DNA from: Salinisphaera orenii subsp. orenii MK-B5 | Lineage (GTDB): Bacteria > Pseudomonadota > Gammaproteobacteria > Nevskiales > Salinisphaeraceae | Length of the DNA: 64,000 bases | NCBI RefSeq assembly: GCF_003788635.1 | Contig: NZ_AYKH01000012.1 | Coordinates: 62,001-126,000, forward strand | Direction: 5' to 3' | Notes under the pieces: generated by a model | What the model saw: the letters and a program-made list of their open reading frames with translations, nothing else | What the model was told of the DNA's origin: nothing | Database searches by the model: none | Shown here: positions 1 to 8,284 of the stretch, piece by piece | Position numbering within the stretch: position 1 is the stretch's first letter | Layout: the number at the start of each line of letters is the position of its first letter | Translations under genes and position numbers: made by a program

Positions 1-507
1 TTCCTGATTGATCGGCAGGTTGTTTTCCTCGCAGTAACTGACGTAGTGGTCGATGAACCAGAACACGTCGAAGACCTGCTCCAGGTCGCCGCCGTCGTCA
101 TAGAATTCGAGTGTGCCGTTCATCCAGAACACGGCTTTCATACCGTTCGGATCGTCAGACACGAGCGTATGGGCGGTGCCAGGCAATTCAGTGATGAAAT
201 CGCCCGGGCGCGCGACCCAATCGTATTCGAGATACCGAAAGCTGCCCTCCAGGGTCATGGCCGATACGGCACCGCGATGCTTGTGGGTGCCCAGTTGGCC
301 GCCGGACTTGACCCATAAGATGTTGCAGAACGAATTAGTCCGTACATCGAAAGCGAGATGCCGGATGAAGGCGGAATCACCGAAAGGCACCCAGGGGGAA
401 TCCTTTTCCGAGGCGGATACATAACTGCCTTCCAGGCCGTATTCGGCAATACGATGGGCCAACGGCTCCGGTACAGGGGTGATGTTTTTCTTGGCAACGG
501 TCGGCAT
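1..507 (-). CDS. 2,4'-dihydroxyacetophenone dioxygenase-like cupin (partial, 3' end outside window)
   Basis: The reading frame runs from the ATG at 507 off the left edge (169 codons seen), opening MPTVAKKNITPVPEPLAHRI. AGGAG lies a few bases before the ATG and fixes the start. The middle carries a cupin core: GGQLGTHKHRGAVSAMTLEG supplies a paired-histidine metal-binding motif, followed by a glycine/acid stretch (ARPGDFITELPGTAHTLVSD) with a third candidate His ligand. This pattern is known from the 2,4'-dihydroxyacetophenone dioxygenase family, iron cupins cleaving C-C bonds next to a ketone; many members have unproven substrates. It is probably cytoplasmic. The SnoaL-like gene upstream on the same strand could belong to the same catabolic unit. 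The C-terminus is not visible, so the exact substrate class stays open. Confidence 0.75.
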   Translation of the reverse strand, partial: MPTVAKKNITPVPEPLAHRIAEYGLEGSYVSASEKDSPWVPFGDSAFIRHLAFDVRTNSFCNILWVKSGGQLGTHKHRGAVSAMTLEGSFRYLEYDWVARPGDFITELPGTAHTLVSDDPNGMKAVFWMNGTLEFYDDGGDLEQVFDVFWFIDHYVSYCEENNLPINQE

Positions 508-557
508 GGTTCTATCTCCTTTTTAATGAGGCGTGGCTAGTGCAACGACTCTGAAAT

Positions 558-1172
558 TCAGCGGTTGCCGGCACGGCGCGCCGGGACCGCGGCCTCGTCA
601 TCGAGCTCGGCCAGCAGCTCAAGATGGATGGCTGCCGCCTGCTGCGGCGTAATGACGTCGGCTAGCGCCACTGGCTCGATACGAATACTGCTGCGATCCT
701 CATAGAGGTGCTCGCCTTTGAGGCGGGCTTGCTCGTCGTAGGGCCAGACGAACGCCTGACGGCTTTCGTAGTGGTAATAGGCGTCCGGATCATCGATTTG
801 GAAGCCGCGTCCGGCCAGGGCGTTGCCAGTGACCAACTGATGGAAAGTCAGCTCGTCGGCGATGCCCCAGTCGGCGACTGCTAGGCGGTTGGCGGTATTC
901 CAGAGCACCGCCTCGCTGACGCTGCGGTAGAAAGCGAGCACATCGTCGCGACCTTCGACCACGATGGCATCGTCGCCCCAGTTCACTCGATAGACTGGAT
1001 CGTCGGCCATCATGTCGGGCGCAACGATCTTCTCGAACTGGCCCGAACCTTCCAGATGCACGTGCCGCCGATAGTTACGCAGCATGGCGGCATGCAGGGG
1101 ATTCTCGGTCACATGCAGCAACCGCGTGGTGGCATCCATGCAATGCCGGATTTCGTGTGCGATATCGATCAT
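558..1172 (-). CDS. SnoaL-like / NTF2-fold protein
   Basis: A 204-residue protein beginning MIDIAHEIRHCMD at the ATG at 1172; a TTG ten codons further out is a less likely start, and no strong Shine-Dalgarno is seen for either. Residues about 65-120 (DDAIVVEGRDDVLAFYRSVS, then LWNTANRLAVADWGI) look like the alpha-helix/beta-sheet cone of SnoaL-like ketosteroid-isomerase relatives, which are small cytoplasmic enzymes or binding proteins. The sequence has conserved-looking aromatic and acidic residues (YYHYESRQAFVWPYDE) but no motif that tells the reaction. It reads in the same direction as the cupin dioxygenase 50 bp downstream, so the two are probably co-transcribed, suggesting a role in handling an aromatic or polyketide-like substrate. 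Function is inferred from fold only. Confidence 0.6.
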   Translation of the reverse strand: MIDIAHEIRHCMDATTRLLHVTENPLHAAMLRNYRRHVHLEGSGQFEKIVAPDMMADDPVYRVNWGDDAIVVEGRDDVLAFYRSVSEAVLWNTANRLAVADWGIADELTFHQLVTGNALAGRGFQIDDPDAYYHYESRQAFVWPYDEQARLKGEHLYEDRSSIRIEPVALADVITPQQAAAIHLELLAELDDEAAVPARRAGNR

Positions 1173-1202
1173 GATCGGTTTCGTTCGGTTGGGGCGACCC
1201 AA

Positions 1203-1501
1203 ATACGGTCACCGGAGTGTTGCAATCGACAGTAAGCAATAATCGGAAGCCACGATTGACTTCAAAGGACGACGTTGTTGATTCGAAGCGACAGCGCGGT
1301 GGCACGGGGCGTGCCGATACCTGCGAAAGTCAGCCGCGTCCGACGTTGATTCGACCCTGCCTTCCTTCGTCGGATATCGGCGCGGCTCGATAAGTGTTGC
1401 CCGGAGGCTGACCAGTACCGAAACGCTTGTCTGACGGGTTGTTTATTCAGCCGGGAGCCATCAGGCTGAGCCGGTCATTTCCCAAGCGAAAAGAAAAAGC
1501 C
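1203..1501. promoter_or_regulatory. Divergent intergenic region with a repeated GACGTTG..ATTCGA motif
   Basis: About 300 bp between the SnoaL-like gene (reading left) and the MetE-like gene (reading right), so both promoters must lie here. The motif GACGTTG-TTG-ATTCGA at about 1271-1286 recurs without the TTG as GACGTTGATTCGA at about 1342-1354, a possible pair of regulator half-sites. No known riboswitch or clear sigma-70 promoter was recognised. Confidence 0.3.
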
Positions 1502-2611
1502 ATGCAACGAACCCAACCGCCCTTTCGCTGTGATCATGTCGGCAGCCTGCTGCGCCCGGCCCATCTGATGGACGCGCGCGAAAAACGGGCGCGCGGCGAG
1601 ATCGATGCGAACGCGCTGCGCCAGATCGAGGACGAGGCGATTGCAGACGTGGTGCGCAAGCAGGAGAACGTCGGCCTGCGCTGCGTGACCGACGGCGAAT
1701 TCCGGCGCGCCTATTTTCATCTCGATTTCTTGCAGGAACTCGACGGCGTGACCGTGACCGGCGGGATCAAGGCGAACAAGGATGCCAAGGCCTCGGGCGA
1801 CGGTTTCACCCCGCCCAAGCTGAGCGTCACCGGCAAGCTCGCCCATGCGCGCGATATCCAGGTCGCCGACTACGAGTATCTGGCGTCCCAGAGTTCGGTG
1901 ATGCCGAAGGTGTCGATCCCGTCGCCGACGATGGTGCATTTTCGCGGCGGGCGCGCAGCCATCGATATCGAGGCCTATCCGGAGATGGATCAGTTCTTCG
2001 AGGATCTGGCCCAGTGCTATCGCGACGAGATCGCCGCTCTGCATGCCGCGGGCTGTCGCTATATCCAGCTCGATGACACCAACCTCGCCTATCTCTGCGA
2101 CCCGGACATGCGCGCGGCCGCTGCCGATCGCGGCGACGACCCGAACGAGCTGCCGCATCGCTATGCCGAGCTGATCAATGCCGCGCTGGCCGATCGCCCG
2201 GACGACATGACCGTCGGCGTGCATCTATGCCGCGGCAACTATCGCAGCACTTGGTTCGCCCAGGGCAGCTACGAGCCGGTCGCCGACGTGTTGTTCAACG
2301 AACTGAACGTGGATGCCTATTTCCTGGAATACGACGACGAGCGCTCGGGCGACTTCGCCCCGCTGCGGTTCGTGCCCAAGGGCAAGGACGTGGTGCTCGG
2401 GCTGGTCTCCTCCAAGCTGCAGGACATGGAGAGCCACGACGAACTGGCCACGCGCATCGACGAAGCAGCCAAATACGTGCCGCTCGATCAGCTGTGCCTG
2501 AGCCCGCAGTGCGGTTTCTCGAGCACCGCAGAAGGCAACGAGATCACCGAGGATGTCCAGTGGGCCAAGCTGGAACGGGTGGTCAAGACGGCCGAACAGG
2601 TCTGGCAGTAA
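1502..2611 (+). CDS. Cobalamin-independent methionine synthase C-terminal-like methyltransferase (YxjG/YxjH type)
   Basis: A 369-residue soluble protein corresponding to the catalytic C-terminal barrel of MetE alone, without the N-terminal half found in full MetE (about 750 residues). The ATG at 1502 is preferred because the family begins close to PFRCDHVGSLLRP, which sits at residue 7; a start further upstream would add an unrelated tail. Expected zinc-ligand positions are visible: VHLCRGNYRS near residue 240 (His and Cys), an acidic FLEYDD stretch, and CLSPQCGFSS near residue 335 (Cys). Such stand-alone proteins transfer methyl groups to a thiol, but the methyl donor is often unknown. The gene stands alone, with a terminator just downstream. 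The family call is firm; the exact substrate is not. Confidence 0.85.
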   Translation: MQRTQPPFRCDHVGSLLRPAHLMDAREKRARGEIDANALRQIEDEAIADVVRKQENVGLRCVTDGEFRRAYFHLDFLQELDGVTVTGGIKANKDAKASGDGFTPPKLSVTGKLAHARDIQVADYEYLASQSSVMPKVSIPSPTMVHFRGGRAAIDIEAYPEMDQFFEDLAQCYRDEIAALHAAGCRYIQLDDTNLAYLCDPDMRAAAADRGDDPNELPHRYAELINAALADRPDDMTVGVHLCRGNYRSTWFAQGSYEPVADVLFNELNVDAYFLEYDDERSGDFAPLRFVPKGKDVVLGLVSSKLQDMESHDELATRIDEAAKYVPLDQLCLSPQCGFSSTAEGNEITEDVQWAKLERVVKTAEQVWQ

Positions 2612-2662
2612 TAGCCTGACCGCACGGCCGCCCGCCGCGTGCGGGCGCCATGCCGCCGAACG

Positions 2663-2709
2663 AAAAGCCCTGTCATGGCGATCGACCCAATCGCCGGCGG
2701 GGCTTTTTT
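2663..2709 (+). terminator. Rho-independent terminator after MetE-like gene
   Basis: AAAAGCCC pairs with GGGGCTTTT, and inside it GGCGAT pairs with ATCGCC, followed by a run of six T. The A-run on the other side means it could also stop transcription coming from the right. Confidence 0.75.
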
Positions 2710-2719
2710 CATGGCGACG

Positions 2720-3387
2720 TCAGCCGCCGGCGAGCGCCTGCAGTTCGGCGACAAGCGCGGCGTTCATGCGCACATAACCGTTGGCGCGGGTCCGCTCGCG
2801 CGCCGCACGGCGATGCTGCGATGGCAGCCGTGCACCTTGTTCAGCAAAGCTGGCCAATAGCTGCTCCGCCCCGGTGCGGTCCGCGGCCGCCGCACCGAAC
2901 GCCTGCGGATCGATCGCGAGCACCAGCTCGCCGTGATACGGCGCTGTGCCACGGCCGGCATCAAAAGTCTGCGACTGCTGGCTGGTGAGATCGCCGATCA
3001 GTGGCCCGGCCAGCAGTTCGATCATGGTCGACAGCGCCGAGCCCTTGTGGCCGCCGAACGTCAGCATGGCGCCGTCGAGCGCGGCTGCGGGATCGCGCGT
3101 GGGTTCGCCACGCGCGTCCACGGCCCAGCCCGGCTGCAACGGCCGATCCTCGCGATGATGAAGCTCTATCTCGCCACGCGCGACCGCACTGGTAGCGAAA
3201 TCGAACACATAGGCCGGCGCATTCTCGCGCGGCCAGGCGAACGCCAATGGGTTGGTCCCGAGCAGGCCCTGCGTACCGCCGAACGGCGCCACCCAGGCAT
3301 GGCTCGGCGTCATGGCGAGGCCGATCAGACCATGCTCGGCAAGCCGCTCGACCTCGGGCCAGAGCGCGGTGAAATGAAAACAGTGGT
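2720..3387 (-). pseudogene. LDH2-family malate/lactate/ureidoglycolate dehydrogenase, N-terminus lost
   Basis: About 220 residues survive of a family usually 330-350 long. The intact part reads NHCFHFTALWPEVERLAEHG, then MTPSHAWVAPFGG and LGTNPLAFAWP, which is the NAD(P)-binding core of the LDH2 fold, through to a normal C-terminus ending ELQALAGG. The frame is closed upstream by a TGA at the join with foreign sequence, and the first 110 or so residues are missing. A start at 3313 (MTPSHAW) could give a shorter product lacking substrate-binding parts. The break point coincides with an IS66 remnant, so insertion is the likely cause. No replacement N-terminal piece is found on the far side of the insertions. 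Confidence 0.8.
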
Positions 3388-3389
3388 TA

Positions 3390-3561
3390 ACTATTCAGCA
3401 GCTGGAACCATCGCGGACAGCGTGCCATTGCTCATGAACGCCGGATGTTGCCCCTGGTAAACCAGCGCCAAGGCCTCGGCTGCAGCGACGCCGTTTTTTC
3501 GACACGTCGACAGGTAGCCGCGGATACGACAGAAAATATGGGCGCCCTCCCAAGATCGAAC
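3390..3561 (-). mobile_element. Remnant of an IS66-family transposase (C-terminal end)
   Basis: The minus strand reads RSWEGAHIFCRIRGYLSTCR followed by KNGVAAAEALALVYQGQHPA and a stop at about 3391. As far as I recall, this GA..FCRIRGYLST.RKNG pattern is the end of the IS66-type DDE transposase. Only about 55 codons remain. The left side abuts the broken LDH2-family gene and the right side is cut by the terminal repeat of the IS1595-like element, which makes a nested insertion. No IS66 terminal repeat was recognised. The assignment rests on motif recall and not on an alignment. Confidence 0.6.
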
Positions 3562-4600
3562 TTGATTATGTACCAAGCTCAGCAGCCTTGAGCTGGCGCT
3601 CAGTCCAGGACCGCGTAGTGGTGGCAGATCGGAGCAGTCGCGGCAGGATCGAGCGCAGGTCAGTTATAGCGGCGATTGAACCGGTATTGGAAGTCGGCCA
3701 GATAGCGCGGCGCATACGGGGCGAATTTGAACGCATGATAGGTGCCGGTCAGGGCGTTCTTGAGATTGCCCAGCAGGATGTTCACCCATCGAAACTCGGG
3801 ATGCTCGGCCGATGTACGGCTCGAGCCGGTCACGATCGCGAGATGGCTGTCGATCTCAGCGCGCAACGCTCGAAAAGCCGCCAACCCGTCCGAAACGGCC
3901 TGCGTTTCGGCTGCCAACGATTCATTGGCCCAATCCCGTACGGCCTCCAATGTGAACGGCATGCAACGGATCGCCACCGGATGCGGCTTGCGATCCGCGG
4001 TCGTGGAGACGGCCATCACAAAACGGGATTTTGTTGGGCGATCCCCGACCTCGCTTGCCGGGTTCACCCGCGCGTTCACCGCCGAGATAGGCCTCGTCGA
4101 TCTCGACACGACCGGGCAGCTGGCGTTTCGACTCGCGCTGTGCCATGACCTGCATGAGCTTGTGCTTGAGGCGCCAGGCGGTTCGCCAACTCCCGCCGAG
4201 TTGGCGTCTCAACTCCAGCGCCGAGACGTTGTTCTTGGCCTGGGTCAGTAGATGCATCGCCAGAAACCACGTCGTCAAGGCAAGCTTGGTCGAATCGAAG
4301 ATCGTGCCGGCAGTCCCGGTCGTCTGGTGGTGGCAGCGTTGGCACTACCAGTAGCCGCGGCCCGCGCGCTGGAACGTCGTATGCCGACGACAGCGGCAGG
4401 CCGGACAAGCGAAGCCGCGCGGCCAAGGCCTGTTCGCATTGCGCCTCGGTGCCGTAGTGTTGAATGAACTCAGTTCGCGACAGTCTCGGCTGCATCTGTA
4501 CTCGATTGATCGCCATGACAAAATTCCGTATGTGTCATAGCTCTATTATCCACAGCCACTGGGTCAGATCGTGACCGCGCTGAACTTCGTACATAATCAA
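3562..4600 (-). mobile_element. IS1595-family insertion sequence (degenerate), 1,039 bp
   Basis: The ends are 22-bp inverted repeats: TTGATTATGTACCAAG at 3562 and, read from the other side, TTGATTATGTACGAAG ending at 4600, with two mismatches over 22 bases. The only gene inside is a decayed ISXO2-like transposase on the minus strand. The flanking octamers (gatcgaac on the left, gagagttg on the right) do not match, so no target-site duplication is visible. That suggests later rearrangement, or that the outer flank was lost. Confidence 0.8.
3566..4516 (-). pseudogene. ISXO2-like transposase of IS1595 family, frameshifted
   Basis: Reading the pieces together gives the full family layout. The N-terminus is MAINRVQMQPRLSRTEF; then a frameshift; then a zinc ribbon (FACPACRCRR, later CQRCHHQT) interrupted by an in-frame TAG. 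The IFDSTKLALTTWFLAMHLL helix follows, then the DDE core with EIDEAYLGGERAG, a second frameshift, and a C-terminal part ending YLADFQYRFNRRY. The final tail (DLRSILPRLLRSATTT to ELGT) is in yet another frame and its stop falls within the left terminal repeat, as is common for this family. With at least three frameshifts and one stop it cannot make active transposase. Confidence 0.85.
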
Positions 4601-4691
4601 GAGAGTTGGAGCTTCCAGAAATCCCGGGGTGATTCACTTTCCTGATCAAAGGCTCGGGTTCGTCACTTTGCCCGCGGTCGGGCTGGGTGCA

Positions 4692-5384
4692 TCAACGCTT
4701 TTCGTACTGCTTGTTACCGAACATGTTCTCGAAGGCCTCGTTGTCGGTCAGGTCGGTCTTGTGGTCCTGCAGCACGCGCAAGCCGGCCTTGACGTTGTCG
4801 CGGTCGCCGATCATCTCGAACCAGCGGCGGACGTTCGGGTAGTCATCGATGTTCACGCCCTGGGTCTCGGCGCTGCGCAGCCACGGCCAGGTGGCGATGT
4901 CGGCGATGGAGTAGTCGTTGCCGGCCAGGAACTTGTGCTCCGCCAGCCGGCGGTCCATGACGCCGTAGATGCGGTTGGCTTCGTTTTCGTAGCGCTTGAC
5001 GGCGTACTCGATCTTTTCCGGCGCATAACGGTTGAAGTGGTGCGCCTGGCCGAGCATGGGGCCGACGCTGGCCATCTGGAACATGAGCCACTGCATGACG
5101 TCGTGGCGCTTGACCGTGTCCTCCGGCAGCAGGCGGCCGGTCTTTTCGGCCAGGTAGATGAGCATGGCGCCGGATTCGAACATCGCGTACGGCTTGCCGT
5201 TCGGGCCGTCCTGGTCGACCATCGCCGGGATCTTGTTGTTGGGGCTGATCTTAAGGAAGTCCTCGCCGAACTGGTCGCCCTTGCCGATGTTGATCGGGTG
5301 GGCCGTGTATTCCAGCCCGATTTCCTCAAGCATGATGTGGACCTTGTGGCCGTTGGGCGTGGTCCAGGTGTAGAGATCGATCAT
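4692..5384 (-). CDS. Glutathione S-transferase family protein (YghU/YfcG-like)
   Basis: A 230-residue cytoplasmic protein starting MIDLYTWTTPNGHKVHIMLE at the ATG at 5384, with AAGGA just upstream. Residues 1-85 are the thioredoxin-fold glutathione site (TTPNGHK near residue 8, NNKIPAMVD near residue 50, ESGAMLIYLAEKTG near 70). The rest is the all-helical domain with the conserved SIADIATWPW and a WFEMIGDR end. The TPNG motif and length fit the Nu-class YghU/YfcG group, whose characterised members show glutathione-dependent disulfide-bond reductase and peroxidase activity. It is monocistronic, diverging from the NAD(P)-binding gene at 5494. Both could serve oxidative or electrophile stress, but that is inference. 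Confidence 0.88.
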   Translation of the reverse strand: MIDLYTWTTPNGHKVHIMLEEIGLEYTAHPINIGKGDQFGEDFLKISPNNKIPAMVDQDGPNGKPYAMFESGAMLIYLAEKTGRLLPEDTVKRHDVMQWLMFQMASVGPMLGQAHHFNRYAPEKIEYAVKRYENEANRIYGVMDRRLAEHKFLAGNDYSIADIATWPWLRSAETQGVNIDDYPNVRRWFEMIGDRDNVKAGLRVLQDHKTDLTDNEAFENMFGNKQYEKR

Positions 5385-5493
5385 GGTGTGTCCTTGCCTT
5401 GCGGCTTGTGTGGATCCGAACACGGCCTAACGTTGTCTAGATGACGACGCTTTTCAACCCGGCCAACCCGCCACCCCGGCGAAGGAGTGCGCC

Positions 5494-6132
5494 ATGCATG
5501 TATTGATTGTCGGTTCCCACGGCCAGATCGGACAGCGGCTCGTGCGCGTGATGAACGGCACCGAACACACGACCCGCGCGATGATCCGTCACGCCACCCA
5601 GCGCGCCGAAATGCAGTCGCTCGGCGCGACCGAGGTGGTAATCGGTGACATCGAGGGCGACGTAAGCGAGGCACTCGATGGCTGCGACGCCGTGGTGTTC
5701 ACAGCCGGCTCGGGCGCAGAAACGCCGCCGGAAAAGACCGAGGACGTGGACCGCAACGGCGCGATCTCGATCATGGACCAGGCCGTGGCAGCCGGCGTAC
5801 GCCGCTTCGTGATCGTCTCGTCCATGAACGCCGACACGCCCGAGAACGGGCCGGAACACATGCAGCACTATTTCGCGGCAAAGAAGGCGGCCGACGACCA
5901 TCTGCGCTCGACCGATTTGGAATACACAATCGTGCGCCCGGGCCGGCTGACGGACGACGCAGGCACGGGGCGCGTGGCCATCGCCAAGACGCTGAACCGC
6001 TACGGTGAAGTACCGCGCGATGACGTGGCCGAGGTGCTCTACACCGTGCTCAGTTCGCCCAACACCGTCGGCCGCAGCTTCGAATTGCTGGCCGGCGACA
6101 CGCCGATCGAGAAAGCCGTCCGCGGCGTCTGA
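5494..6132 (+). CDS. NAD(P)-binding Rossmann protein (atypical SDR, YwnB-like)
   Basis: A 212-residue protein with GAAGGAG ahead of the ATG at 5494. The N-terminus MHVLIVGSHGQIGQRLV carries the glycine-rich dinucleotide loop. Then come the VVIGDIEGD and DAVVFTAGSG strands, FVIVSSMNAD, and a YFAAKKAAD region giving the Tyr-x-x-x-Lys catalytic pair; YTIVRPGRLTDD is the usual strand-5 end. Members of this atypical short-chain dehydrogenase group (YwnB, YtfG, BVR-B related) act as NAD(P)H sensors or reductases with mostly unknown substrates. The stop codon overlaps the start of the glycosylase gene by one base, so the two are translationally coupled. Confidence 0.82.
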   Translation: MHVLIVGSHGQIGQRLVRVMNGTEHTTRAMIRHATQRAEMQSLGATEVVIGDIEGDVSEALDGCDAVVFTAGSGAETPPEKTEDVDRNGAISIMDQAVAAGVRRFVIVSSMNADTPENGPEHMQHYFAAKKAADDHLRSTDLEYTIVRPGRLTDDAGTGRVAIAKTLNRYGEVPRDDVAEVLYTVLSSPNTVGRSFELLAGDTPIEKAVRGV

Positions 6133-6785
6133 TGGCCGAACGCCCGCACGACGACCGACCGACGAAGCTGGCCTTCGACCCCAACGCGGCCGTGGCGCAC
6201 CTCGCAGCCGCCGATCCGGTGCTCGGCGCGCTCATCGCGCGCGTCGGGCCCTATGCGCCGAGCACTACCGCCGCACCGGACGTCTTCCATTCGCTGATGC
6301 GCGCAATCGTCTACCAGCAGTTGTCCGGCAAGGCCGCGGGCACGATCCATCGGCGTCTGCTCGACGCACTCGGTGGCAGTGACACGCCGGGCGCCGAACG
6401 CATCGCGGCGGCATCCGACGAGACCCTGCGCGGTGCCGGCCTGTCGCAGAACAAGATGCTCAGTCTGCAGGCCCTGGCCGCGGCCCAGCTGGCCGGCGAG
6501 TTGCCGGACGAATTCCGCATCGACGACTACGACGACGCCGAGCTCATCGAGCGCTATGCCGCGATCCGCGGCATCGGCCGCTGGACGGTGGAGATGCTGC
6601 TGCTGTTCCACCTCGGCCGGCCGGACGTCATGCCCATCCACGACCTGGGCGTACGCAAGGGTTACGCGATCACCTACGGGCGTGAGGAGCTGCCCAAGCC
6701 CAAGCAGCTCGAACGCGAGTGCGAGATGTGGCGGCCGTATCGGTCGGTGGGGAGTTGGTATATGTGGCGGGCTACGGAGTTGTAG
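6132..6785 (+). CDS. DNA-3-methyladenine glycosylase II-like (AlkA/HhH-GPD family)
   Basis: A 217-residue enzyme that would remove alkylated bases from DNA to begin base-excision repair. The helix-hairpin-helix is YAAIRGIGRWTVEMLLLF near residue 140, and the catalytic Asp lies in MPIHDLGVRKGYA near residue 164, as in HhH-GPD glycosylases. FHSLMRAIVYQQLSGKAAGT at about residue 50 is the conserved helix of the family. It lacks the N-terminal domain of E. coli AlkA, so it matches the shorter Mag1-like form. The ATG shares a base with the TGA of the preceding Rossmann-protein gene. Its stop is followed by the 605-bp inverted-repeat element. Confidence 0.88.
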   Translation: MAERPHDDRPTKLAFDPNAAVAHLAAADPVLGALIARVGPYAPSTTAAPDVFHSLMRAIVYQQLSGKAAGTIHRRLLDALGGSDTPGAERIAAASDETLRGAGLSQNKMLSLQALAAAQLAGELPDEFRIDDYDDAELIERYAAIRGIGRWTVEMLLLFHLGRPDVMPIHDLGVRKGYAITYGREELPKPKQLERECEMWRPYRSVGSWYMWRATEL

Positions 6786-6894
6786 TTTTAGTTTGGGACC
6801 GCTTGCGCCCGTGCGCGACACCGCCGGATCGATTCAGAGCTCGCGACTTCCAGGCCACCACTGTGTCTGCGCTCACGAGTTTGTCGTACCTCTT

Positions 6895-7499
6895 GTTTCG
6901 CACTGCCGTGCGACTCCCTTTCGTTTGCTTGTCCAAACGAAAGGAAGCAAAGGAAAAGACACCCGGCACAGCGCCGGCTACGCCGGTTCACTCCGATGCG
7001 CAGCGGCGACGGGATGCGGCAAAAACTCGCATCGCTTTGGCGATGCTCAAACAGCTTGCCGCACCGGCGCTGTGCGCCGGACACCCGTCGCCCCTACGCC
7101 TCTCCGTCGCTGCACTGACGGGGCGGAATACAGGCGGCGGGCCAGGCGTTGAGTCTTAATGCGCTACTGCGCTTCGGCTACTGACTGCACTTGCTTCCTG
7201 TCGGCTTACGCCTTCGGCTGAGCCGACCTACAGGAACAAAAGTACGTGACCTTGAGCGAGCGATAGCGAGCTTGCCTGTATTCAATCCCTTGGCGAAGCG
7301 CCGAGCAGCGCAGCACGGACGGGGATGAAGCAGCCGGATGTCTGAGTCGCGCGCAGCGCGGCGAGTTCCGGCTGCGCCCCGGCCGGGCGAGCAGCGCAGG
7401 GTATCGGCGCGTAGCGCCGACGCGAGAGAGGGTGTCGTTTGCTTTGGTCACTTTCATTTGGACAAGCAAATGAAAGTGACTCGCGCAGCAGCGCGAAAC
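6895..7499. repeat. 605-bp element bounded by 70-bp imperfect inverted repeats
   Basis: The left arm (6895-6964) and the right arm (7430-7499) are reverse complements with scattered mismatches. Each arm holds two hairpins of its own: a TTTCGC..GCGA hairpin at the outer edge, and a longer palindrome with the invariant loop CTTGTCC (left 6918-6943, right 7447-7480). Both arms end inward in GACACCC. The centre codes for nothing recognisable. It is packed with short palindromes, such as GCATCGC/GCGATGC and GTCGGC..GCCGAC, and has GAATACAGGC in both orientations. It resembles a non-autonomous mobile repeat of a kind I recall from Xanthomonas and Pseudomonas intergenic DNA. The rest of the gap, 7500-7648, holds a weak hairpin (AGGCTC/GAGCCT) and nothing else. 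Confidence 0.7.
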
Positions 7500-7648
7500 C
7501 CTAATCCGATCAAACCATTATCGTGTATTCAGAACTCGCAGGCTCAATCAGCGAGCCTTTGGGCACTCACCGGTTCGAATTCCCCCGTCTTCAGCCACCG
7601 TGTGCTCGATCCACGACCACGAGCCCCGACCCCTCAAACCACGCCCGA

Positions 7649-8284
7649 TCACCGATCCCCCAGAACCGAAGCACGCTCGGCGGCCGCCCGAATAGCGCCC
7701 CAGTCACCCGCCTCGACGGCGTCGGCCGAAACCAACCAGCTCCCGCCCACACAAGGCACACAATCCAAGGCCAGATAATCGGCCGCCGTATCTTCGGTGA
7801 TCCCGCCGGTCGGACAGAACACGACGTCGGGAAACACGCTGGCGAACGCCTTGATCGCCGCCGGCCCGCCGACAACCGAGGCCGGGAACAGCTTGGTCGC
7901 GGTCGCGCCCTGACGCGCCAGATGCGCGATCTCGCTCACCGTCTGCGCGCCGGGCAGATAGGCGATATCGCGCGACTGCGCCACCGCGTTGACCGCATCG
8001 GCGATGCCGGGCGAGACCAGGAACTCGGCGCCCGCATCGATGGCCTGCTGCGCCTGGGCCGGCGTCCAGACCGTACCCGCGCCCACGCAGATGCCGTCGA
8101 CGCGTTCCGCGATCGCTTCGATCGCGGCCGGGCCGGCCGCGGTACGCAGCGTGACCTCGATGACGCGGATGCCGCCGGTCACCAGCGCCCGCGCGATCGC
8201 CACGCCGGATGCCGCATCGGGCACGACCACGACCGGAATCACCGGCGCGATCGCCATCACCTCACGCGTGGCGTCATATCTCAT
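7649..8284 (-). CDS. eda: 2-dehydro-3-deoxy-phosphogluconate (KDPG) aldolase
   Basis: This is the last enzyme of the Entner-Doudoroff pathway, splitting KDPG into pyruvate and glyceraldehyde-3-phosphate in the cytoplasm. The 211-residue length is normal. The Schiff-base lysine is K131 in [10 protein letters not shown], and the catalytic glutamate is E43 in RVIEVTLRT. Phosphate-binding loops are GAGTVW (about residue 68) and [10 protein letters not shown] (about 157). The ATG at 8284 overlaps the edd stop codon (ATGA), showing tight translational coupling. It is the last gene of the zwf-pgl-edd-eda operon. Confidence 0.96.
   Translation of the reverse strand: MRYDATREVMAIAPVIPVVVVPDAASGVAIARALVTGGIRVIEVTLRTAAGPAAIEAIAERVDGICVGAGTVWTPAQAQQAIDAGAEFLVSPGIADAVNAVAQSRDIAYLPGAQTVSEIAHLARQGATATKLFPASVVGGPAAIKAFASVFPDVVFCPTGGITEDTAADYLALDCVPCVGGSWLVSADAVEAGDWGAIRAAAERASVLGDR

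Noticed and set aside
7560-7610. GGTTCGAATTCCC resembling a tRNA T-arm
   Set aside because: No acceptor, D or anticodon stems can be drawn around it; it is likely chance or a very old fragment.
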